Shown here in pieces: positions 58,387 through 64,000 of a stretch of 64,000 nucleotides of DNA (the first letter of the stretch is position 1; each line of letters starts with the position of its first letter). The translations under genes were made by a program, and so were the position numbers. The notes under the pieces were generated by a model. The model did no database searches, was not told the origin of the DNA, and saw only the letters and a program-made list of their open reading frames with translations. This stretch comes from an uncultured Succinivibrionaceae bacterium (GTDB taxonomy: Bacteria > Pseudomonadota > Gammaproteobacteria > Enterobacterales > Succinivibrionaceae): the NCBI GenBank assembly GCA_944389865.1, contig CALXNX010000004.1:1-64000 (forward strand), in the 5' to 3' direction.

Positions 58387-58426
58387 TAAAAAACAAAAAG
58401 ACACACCCCCGCATACTGCAGGGGCG
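58387..58426 (-). promoter_or_regulatory. hairpin plus U-tract at the 5' end of the spc leader
   Basis: Minus strand CGCCCCTGCA, loop GTA, TGCGGGGGTG (58404-58426; 10-bp stem with two G-U pairs), then TGTCTTTTTGTTTTTT. The hairpin starts within a few bases of the predicted transcription start. It is shaped like an intrinsic terminator, so it may act as an attenuator, or as a 5' stem that protects the mRNA. Confidence 0.6.
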
Positions 58427-58430
58427 CTGT

Positions 58431-58459
58431 ATTATATCAGCTAAATTTGCAATGAACAA
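58431..58459 (-). promoter_or_regulatory. sigma70 promoter of the spc operon
   Basis: Minus strand TTGTTC (58454-58459), 17-base spacer, TATAAT (58431-58436), ~60 bases before rplN. Position matches the E. coli spc promoter. Confidence 0.85.
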
Positions 58460-58537
58460 GGTAGAAACTTGATTTTTACGGCCCTTTTGGCGCCGCTCTG
58501 AGGCAGTTCAGTCTCACAAAAACCATCCCGCCCTGCA

Positions 58538-60235
58538 TCAATTATTTTGGACAGTTGCTACGCGCTCAACAGCCGCCACCTCGCGCACAGGCTCACGCTC
58601 CCCATCCCGCTTCTCATTGACGATGATCACGGCAAGCGCGCTGACCTCTTTTGAGGTTAATCTTAAAGCGTACTTCTTATCCCTGATCTGCGCTTTGGCC
58701 TCAGTAAGCTTCTCCTTAACCTTAGCAGCGCTGCCTGCGACCTTGAACTCTAAAATGTAGAGGCGGCTGCCATCTTCAAAACACAGATCGCTTCTGCCTA
58801 AGGCCGTCTGATATTCCGTGCAGGTGTCAAAGCCTATCAGCTGCAGCACCACCTTGTAAATGTCTCGGAAGGCATATTCCCCGAAGTTTACTATGCTGTG
58901 ATAAGAGAACTCATTTAGGATTTGATTAAAGAGATCCTTAAGGGCTGAAAAATCACCTGCATCCAAGGCGGCTTTTACGCCTGCGCCATACGCGGCGCTC
59001 AGCTCATCTGAAGTTTTATCCGTTAAGGCCTTTAAGACGATGTTGGCAAAAGCCTTTTTTACCTCCAGATTGGGAATTCCAACTTTAAGATATTCATAGC
59101 CTGCGTCCTTAACGGTGAAGTAGCCTGCCTGATAAAGAATGGCAAAGAACGGAAAATTATTACTCTCGATGCTTTCAATGTTTGGAGATAATTTTGCAGT
59201 GCTGGTGACGGTGGTGAAGTCGAGATCTAAATAATCAACCAGCTCAGCCTGCTGCACTTTTTTATGGATAAGGGTATTTAAGTAATTCACTAAAAGCGAG
59301 GGCGCAGCCCCGCCGGTATCCAGCCAATACGGCTTAAATCCATACTGCGGCTCAGCTAAAAAGTTCAGGATTGACCAGGGATTATAAACATGGCATTGAC
59401 ATTCTTCGTCAAAGCAGTAGCCGTCATAATGTTTTTTAAGCAGATCCAAGATCAGCTCATAACAGTATTGATCCGTATTTCGCTTTTTATTCAGCACCTC
59501 AGCCGCGTTTTCCAGATAATCCTTAAAGTAATGCTCCAGCTCCTCCTGGGTGTAGCCTGCGATAGATCCGTAGGTAGGATTAAAGCTTATATCCTTGAGA
59601 TTGTTAAAGGCCGAGAAAATCGATACATGAGAGTAACGCGTCACTCCCGTGATAAAAACAAAGCGGAACTGCTGTAAATAGGATTTTACCGTGGAAAAAA
59701 AGTTCGACAGGACATCCCGCCTGGCTGCAAATTCGTCTTTATCTCCCATGACGGCAGTTAAAGGGGCATCATATTCATCGATCAGCAGCACCAGATTGGC
59801 TGTGTCTTGTTTAATAAATCTGGCATCAAAATATTGAGCAGCGGTTTTTACATTCTCATTTAAAATTCTTTCATATCCGCAGCCCCAGAAAGCATCATCA
59901 AGCTGCTTTAAAAAAACCTCCTTAAATGATTCATCCCGGTCTTTATCTTTTAGTTTTGAAAAATCAAGATGAATTACTTTATAGGTAGTGTCATGCCATA
60001 AATTTTGAGTATCGATTTTAAGGCCTTTAAACTTCTCCAGCCCGTTTTCAAATAATTCATGAAAAGTGCTCACCAGAGTTGACTTGCCGAAGCGGCGCGG
60101 ACGGGATAAAAAGAAAGGATTTCTAAAACGCGCAATATTTGCCACCAAATCAGTCTTATCCACATAGATCATCGAATAGTCAGAAAATTTGCGGAATGAG
60201 GTAATGCTCAGAGGCAGTTTAGTAATATCAATCAT
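58538..60235 (-). CDS. DUF1703-type AAA-ATPase-like / PD-(D/E)XK protein at the S10/spc junction
   Basis: 565 residues, same architecture as 5807-7462. P-loop FFLSRPRRFGKSTLVSTFHE near 41-60, Walker B NLVLLIDEYDAPL, sensor-like RFVFITGVTRY, and a C-terminal nuclease core GRSDLCFEDGSRLYILEFKV (Asp ~483, Glu ~496, Lys ~498). The two copies are clearly diverged. It is inserted in the same orientation between the S10 operon (ending at rpsQ) and the spc promoter, a junction where E. coli has only a short spacer. Function unknown. Confidence 0.85.
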   Translation of the reverse strand: MIDITKLPLSITSFRKFSDYSMIYVDKTDLVANIARFRNPFFLSRPRRFGKSTLVSTFHELFENGLEKFKGLKIDTQNLWHDTTYKVIHLDFSKLKDKDRDESFKEVFLKQLDDAFWGCGYERILNENVKTAAQYFDARFIKQDTANLVLLIDEYDAPLTAVMGDKDEFAARRDVLSNFFSTVKSYLQQFRFVFITGVTRYSHVSIFSAFNNLKDISFNPTYGSIAGYTQEELEHYFKDYLENAAEVLNKKRNTDQYCYELILDLLKKHYDGYCFDEECQCHVYNPWSILNFLAEPQYGFKPYWLDTGGAAPSLLVNYLNTLIHKKVQQAELVDYLDLDFTTVTSTAKLSPNIESIESNNFPFFAILYQAGYFTVKDAGYEYLKVGIPNLEVKKAFANIVLKALTDKTSDELSAAYGAGVKAALDAGDFSALKDLFNQILNEFSYHSIVNFGEYAFRDIYKVVLQLIGFDTCTEYQTALGRSDLCFEDGSRLYILEFKVAGSAAKVKEKLTEAKAQIRDKKYALRLTSKEVSALAVIIVNEKRDGEREPVREVAAVERVATVQNN

Positions 60236-60484
60236 AGCAAACTCTCTTTGTCCGTCTGTGAGCGCTGAATCTGAATAATATTCTGTGATCTTGATGCGGT
60301 CTGTTTTATATTAGCCCATGCGGCATCAAGGTGAAAGTTAAATTTTAGGAGGCGCTGACAGTCTCAGCTGACGCCTGGTGATAGTGCTGCGTCTGTATCT
60401 GCAGATGGGCAGGACATAAATGGGGCTGCGGACAATTGGCCCAGGATCATGGAAAAATCAGAATTCTTTCAACGAGGAAGGAAA

Positions 60485-60697
60485 ATGCAGGACAACCGCA
60501 GAGGACTGCCGTGGTGGAACGCTGACGGCATTGACAGGGAAGGTGACGACATTCCGGAACTGACCGCTGAAATGCTGGCTGACGCCAACTTTTATGACGG
60601 CAGGAAACTGGCTGAAAGGCGCAGAAATGGTCGTGCGACTTCAGCTGAGCAGGCGGCAGACGGCATAACTTATCATAGCGCTGCGCAGAGTTCCTGA
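60485..60697 (+). CDS. small BrnA-like antitoxin remnant or orphan
   Basis: 70 residues from ATG 60485, preceded by GAGGAAGG; a start at 60449 would add 12 residues. The segment WWNADGIDREGDDIPELTAE, then MLADANFYDGRKLAERRRNG, resembles the N-terminal half of BrnA-type antitoxins (acidic 'PELTDE..F' region followed by an RRGRP-like patch). The ribbon-helix-helix part that should follow is missing or degenerate, and no BrnT toxin gene is next to it. Opposite strand to all ribosomal genes around it. Tentative. Confidence 0.45.
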   Translation: MQDNRRGLPWWNADGIDREGDDIPELTAEMLADANFYDGRKLAERRRNGRATSAEQAADGITYHSAAQSS

Positions 60698-60804
60698 GCG
60701 GCAGCTGGGTCTTACTCTGCCCCTTTTCAAAGAATCCTGCATGATCGGATCACAGCAGAAAGGCACGGATTTGAAAGGTCACTGCCGATCTGCAGATGCA
60801 AAGA

Positions 60805-60866
60805 GGGCAGCCCGTGCGGACTGCCCCCTTTTCTGTACAAGCGCCGGAAAGAACCTTCCGACGCTT
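60805..60866. terminator. double hairpin ending the S10 operon / small plus-strand gene
   Basis: Hairpin 1: GGGCAG (60805-60810) with CTGCCC (60821-60826) and an inner CCG/CGG pair, followed on the plus strand by CCTTTTCT; it can end the BrnA-like transcript. Hairpin 2: AAGCGCCGGAA (60839-60849) with TTCCGACGCTT (60856-60866), an 11-bp stem just after the rpsQ stop on the minus strand. Together they can end transcription from both sides. Confidence 0.65.
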
Positions 60867-60881
60867 CAAGCCTGCTGTGAA

Positions 60882-61148
60882 TTAGACCTTCTCAGCGCGC
60901 TCAATAACCTGCACTAAAGTCCAGGCGATAGTCTTAGAGACCGGACGGCATTCCTTGATTTCCACGGTATCGCCGATCTTAGCCTCATTGTTGACGTCCT
61001 GCACATGCAGCTTAGTGGTGCGCTTGACGATCTTGCCGTACAGCGGATGCTTTACACGGCGCTCGATCGCGACGGTGCAGGCCTTCTGCATCTTATCGCT
61101 GACGACGCGGCCGCGCAGAGTACGCACAATCTTAGTAGTATCAGTCAT
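60882..61148 (-). CDS. rpsQ: 30S ribosomal protein S17
   Basis: 88 residues: [40 protein letters not shown] and [19 protein letters not shown]. Last gene of the S10 operon. Confidence 0.97.
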   Translation of the reverse strand: MTDTTKIVRTLRGRVVSDKMQKACTVAIERRVKHPLYGKIVKRTTKLHVQDVNNEAKIGDTVEIKECRPVSKTIAWTLVQVIERAEKV

Positions 61149-61159
61149 AATGCGCTCCT

Positions 61160-61360
61160 TTACTCAGCCTGCTCTTTGAGCTTCTGGGTTAATACAGTGT
61201 TGACGCGCGCGATATCGCGGCGCACCTGTCTTACGTTGTCAGTCTGCTGCAGAGAGCCGGTCTTTAACTGAAAACGCAGGTTGAACTGCGCACGGTGAAG
61301 AGAAGAAAGTTCATTCTTCAGCTCTTCAACAGTCTTAGTCTTTAAATCCTTAGCTTTCAT
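61160..61360 (-). CDS. rpmC: 50S ribosomal protein L29
   Basis: 66 residues. [20 protein letters not shown] and [20 protein letters not shown] identify L29, near the tunnel exit. Overlaps the rplP stop by one base. Confidence 0.97.
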   Translation of the reverse strand: MKAKDLKTKTVEELKNELSSLHRAQFNLRFQLKTGSLQQTDNVRQVRRDIARVNTVLTQKLKEQAE

Positions 61361-61773
61361 TAAATCACCGCCTTGCGAACAAAAGTAGTGGTCACAGAGA
61401 GCTTGGCTGCGGCTAAGCGGAAAGCCTCGCGCGCAGTGGCCTCAGGAACGCCGGCGACCTCAAAGAGCACCTTGCCGGGCTGAATCGGGCATACCCAGTA
61501 TTCCACGGCGCCCTTGCCTTTACCCATACGAACGCCTAAAGCTTTCTGAGTCATAGGCTTGTCCGGGAAAACGCGGATCCACACCTTGCCCATACGCTTC
61601 ATCTCACGGGTGAAGGCGCGGCGGGCAGCTTCGATCTCACGGGCGGTAATAGCGCCTCTGGAGGTAGCCTTAAGGCCGAACTCGCCGAAGGACACCTCGT
61701 TGCCGCAGTAGGCTAAGCCCTCATTGCGGCCCTTCTGGGTCTTGCGGTATTTAGTACGCTTAGGTTGCAACAT
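61360..61773 (-). CDS. rplP: 50S ribosomal protein L16
   Basis: 137 residues. [40 protein letters not shown] and [12 protein letters not shown] match. The Arg hydroxylated by YcfD in E. coli (R81) is in the [10 protein letters not shown] region. Confidence 0.98.
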   Translation of the reverse strand: MLQPKRTKYRKTQKGRNEGLAYCGNEVSFGEFGLKATSRGAITAREIEAARRAFTREMKRMGKVWIRVFPDKPMTQKALGVRMGKGKGAVEYWVCPIQPGKVLFEVAGVPEATAREAFRLAAAKLSVTTTFVRKAVI

Positions 61774-61789
61774 TGCCTTTACCTCCTAA

Positions 61790-62602
61790 TTACTGTGCAG
61801 CCGGAGCCGGGGCAGCGGCCTGCTCAGCGGGAGCTGCCGGCTTCTGGGCGCGCGCAGCGGACTTGCCGTCGCCGCGGCGGCCGCGGCCGCGCATCTCACC
61901 GCCGTCACGGCGGCGCTTGCGGCCTGCAGGAGCCTGCGCGTTCTTATCTTCTTCTTCCTGAACGAGAGGCATGCCGCCTAAAACCTCGCCCTTGAAGATC
62001 CAGACCTTAACGCCGATCACACCGTAGGTGGTCACGGCCTCAGATAAGGCGTAATCAATATCTGCACGCAGAGTGTGCAGCGGCACGCGGCCTTCGCGCA
62101 GCCACTCGGAACGAGCGATTTCAGCGCCGCCTAAACGGCCGGACACTTCGATCTTGATGCCCTTGGCGCCGACGCGCATGGCATTCTGAATCGCCTTCTT
62201 CATGGCGCGGCGGAACATCACGCGGCGCTCTAACTGAGAGGCGATGCTGTCAGCAACGAGCTTGGCGTCGAGATCCGGCTTTCTGACCTCAGAGATATTG
62301 ACCTGAGCAGGCACGCCCGCGATCTCAGCAATCTTACGGCGCAGCTTCTCAACGTCCTCACCCTTCTTGCCGATCACGATGCCAGGACGAGCGGTGTGAA
62401 TGGTCACGCGGATGCTCTTGGCCGGACGATCGATCACGATCTTGGACACGGAGGCGTTCTTTAACTCAGCGGTTAAAAACTTGCGCACCTCGTTGTCGCT
62501 CTTGATGTTATCGCGGAAAGCCTCTTTTTTAGCGAACCAGGTTGATAAATAAGGCTTAGTAATACCAAGTCTTATGCCGATAGGATTAACCTTCTGTCCC
62601 AT
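61790..62602 (-). CDS. rpsC: 30S ribosomal protein S3 with C-terminal extension
   Basis: [20 protein letters not shown], the KH domain [20 protein letters not shown] and [20 protein letters not shown]. At 270 residues it exceeds E. coli (233). The tail adds an Arg/Gly-rich stretch ([20 protein letters not shown]) and an Ala/Pro end ([16 protein letters not shown]). Confidence 0.97.
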   Translation of the reverse strand: MGQKVNPIGIRLGITKPYLSTWFAKKEAFRDNIKSDNEVRKFLTAELKNASVSKIVIDRPAKSIRVTIHTARPGIVIGKKGEDVEKLRRKIAEIAGVPAQVNISEVRKPDLDAKLVADSIASQLERRVMFRRAMKKAIQNAMRVGAKGIKIEVSGRLGGAEIARSEWLREGRVPLHTLRADIDYALSEAVTTYGVIGVKVWIFKGEVLGGMPLVQEEEDKNAQAPAGRKRRRDGGEMRGRGRRGDGKSAARAQKPAAPAEQAAAPAPAAQ

Positions 62603-62615
62603 TTAATTACTCCTG

Positions 62616-62957
62616 TTAACGCTCAGCAACGTAAACGGAAATATGAGAGGTACGCTTGACGATGCGATCAGCGCGGCCCTTAGCGCGCGGCATAATGCGC
62701 TTTAAGGAAGGACCCTCATCAACCATAATACGTGATACCACCAGATCGTCCACATCTAAGGACTGATTGTTGGCGGCGTTGGCAACGGCAGAGCTCAGCA
62801 CCTTGTAGATGATGGCTGCAGCCTTGCGCGGGCTGAACTTTAATAAATCCAAGGCGGCAGCTGCCGGCATGCCGCGCACCTGATCAGCAACTAAGCGGGC
62901 CTTCTGGGCAGAGGTGCGAGCATAGCGATGTACTGCTTTTACTTCCATTTCACTCAC
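62616..62957 (-). CDS. rplV: 50S ribosomal protein L22
   Basis: 113 residues. [20 protein letters not shown] and [20 protein letters not shown] are L22; it lines the exit tunnel. Start two bases after rpsS. Confidence 0.97.
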   Translation of the reverse strand: MSEMEVKAVHRYARTSAQKARLVADQVRGMPAAAALDLLKFSPRKAAAIIYKVLSSAVANAANNQSLDVDDLVVSRIMVDEGPSLKRIMPRAKGRADRIVKRTSHISVYVAER

Positions 62958-62959
62958 TC

Positions 62960-63235
62960 CTACTTAGCTTTCTTATCGGCCGCAACGTGACCGCGGAAAG
63001 TTCTGGTCGGGGCAAACTCGCCTAACTTGTGACCTACCATTTCATCAGAAACGTATACGGGCACATGCTGACGGCCGTTGTGAACGGCGATGGTCATGCC
63101 AATCATGTCAGGCACGATCACCGAGCGGCGGGACCAAGTCTTAATCGGCTTCTTGTCGCCGCCTGCGAGCGCCTGCTCAACCTTCTTCAATAAGTGGTCG
63201 TCAATGAACGGACCCTTTTTAAGAGAACGTGGCAT
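62960..63235 (-). CDS. rpsS: 30S ribosomal protein S19
   Basis: 91 residues. [40 protein letters not shown] and [20 protein letters not shown] match. Confidence 0.98.
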   Translation of the reverse strand: MPRSLKKGPFIDDHLLKKVEQALAGGDKKPIKTWSRRSVIVPDMIGMTIAVHNGRQHVPVYVSDEMVGHKLGEFAPTRTFRGHVAADKKAK

Positions 63236-63250
63236 TGTAATTCCTCTCTA

Positions 63251-64000
63251 TTAACGGCGATGCAGAATGTACTTATCAGTACGCTTATTCTTTCTAGTCT
63301 TGTAGCCCTTGCAGGGAGTACCCCAAGGAGTACGCGGCTGAATACCCTTGTTGCGGCCCTCACCACCACCATGCGGGTGGTCGATCGGGTTCATGGCCAT
63401 ACCGCGGACGGTAGGACGCACGCCCAGCCAGCGCTTGGCGCCTGCCTTGCCTAACTGGCGCAGCATGTGCTCGGCATTGCCGATTTCACCGATGGTGGCG
63501 CGGCCGTCTGCCAGCACGCGGCGGCGCTCGCCGGAACGCATGCGTAAAGTGACGTACTCGCCTTCACGGGCTAAGATCTGGCAGCTGCAGCCGGCAGCAC
63601 GGGCGAACTGAGCGCCGGCGCCCGGATAGAGCTCCACAGCGTGCACATTGGTGCCCACCGGAATGTTGCGCATCGGCAGGCTGTTGCCCACCTTGATGGG
63701 AGCGCTGTCGCCGGAGACTACAGTATCGCCGGCCTTCAGGCCCTTCGGGGCTAAGATGTAGCTTCTCTCGCCGTCTGCGTAGCAGATCAGGGCGATGTGA
63801 GCTGAGCGGTTAGGATCGTACTCTAAACGCTCCACCTTAGCGACGATGCCGTCCTTCTTGCGCTTGAAATCGATTAAGCGATAGCGCTGCTTGTGACCGC
63901 CGCCGATATGACGGGTGGAGATGTGACCGTAGTTGTCACGACCGCCGGTCTTTCTCTTCTCGGTGGTCAGAGCGCGGAACGGAGCCCCCTTCCACAGACC
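63251..64000 (-). CDS. rplB: 50S ribosomal protein L2 (5' end beyond window)
   Basis: The frame stays open to the last base, so the start is outside; about 24 N-terminal residues are missing. Visible are [70 protein letters not shown] and the end [17 protein letters not shown] near 63835 is an internal Val codon, not a start. L2 is needed for subunit association. Confidence 0.97.
   Translation of the reverse strand, partial: GLWKGAPFRALTTEKRKTGGRDNYGHISTRHIGGGHKQRYRLIDFKRKKDGIVAKVERLEYDPNRSAHIALICYADGERSYILAPKGLKAGDTVVSGDSAPIKVGNSLPMRNIPVGTNVHAVELYPGAGAQFARAAGCSCQILAREGEYVTLRMRSGERRRVLADGRATIGEIGNAEHMLRQLGKAGAKRWLGVRPTVRGMAMNPIDHPHGGGEGRNKGIQPRTPWGTPCKGYKTRKNKRTDKYILHRR

Noticed and set aside
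58538-60235. DUF1703 gene as an ordinary member of the spc operon
   Set aside because: It lies upstream of the spc promoter and downstream of the S10 terminator hairpins, so it is an insertion between operons.

Overview
The window looks like a chromosomal segment of a gammaproteobacterium. Evidence is the gene order (ftsB-ispD-ispF, rpoE-rseA-rseB, lepA-lepB-rnc-era-recO, rlmD-relA, yggS-proC-yggT, the S10-spc-alpha ribosomal superoperon) and the closeness of many proteins to Escherichia coli forms. Two DUF1703-type AAA/PD-(D/E)XK proteins, an Rpn-like nuclease fragment, and nlpD with no rpoS immediately downstream would fit the Succinivibrionaceae or a close relative. That family assignment is inference. 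The backbone is GC-balanced; about 29.0-34.5 kb is clearly AT-richer.

Layout. 0-5.7 kb: tail of an Rpn-like nuclease, then (minus strand) pyrG, ftsB, ispD, ispF, a YqaA-family gene and nlpD. 5.8-10 kb: a DUF1703 ATPase/nuclease, an EptA-like phosphoethanolamine transferase, and a remnant of an SGNH acyltransferase. 10-21.9 kb (minus): rpoE-rseA-rseB, lepA-lepB-rnc-(GT25)-era-recO-rlmD-relA. 22-25.5 kb (plus): a MscK-type mechanosensitive channel. 25.6-29 kb (minus): an AAA+ ATPase/subtilisin-like protease pair matching the IetAS anti-phage system. 29-34.5 kb: AT-rich glycan island with GT8, a dead polysaccharide pyruvyl transferase, a GT9-like gene and a DUF115-like gene. 34.5-48 kb: ferredoxin, yggS-proC-yggT, GT8, parC, an L,D-transpeptidase, GT4, then a minus-strand operon (GT8-hypothetical-GT9-ugd) and an OafA-type acyltransferase. 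48-64 kb (minus): rplB (cut by the window end) through rpoA.

The most notable feature is two different rpoA genes flanking rplQ. Each has lost a different conserved block of the alpha N-terminal domain while both keep an intact C-terminal domain. The pattern suggests an obligate alpha heterodimer, as is known for Francisella, but here encoded inside one operon. Other notable points are a DUF1703 gene and a BrnA-like small gene at the exact S10/spc junction, hairpin-plus-U-tract leaders in both the spc and alpha operons, Ala/Pro-rich tails on several ribosomal proteins, and surface-glycan genes scattered among housekeeping operons.

All calls come from reading the sequence and recalling family motifs; no database search was run.
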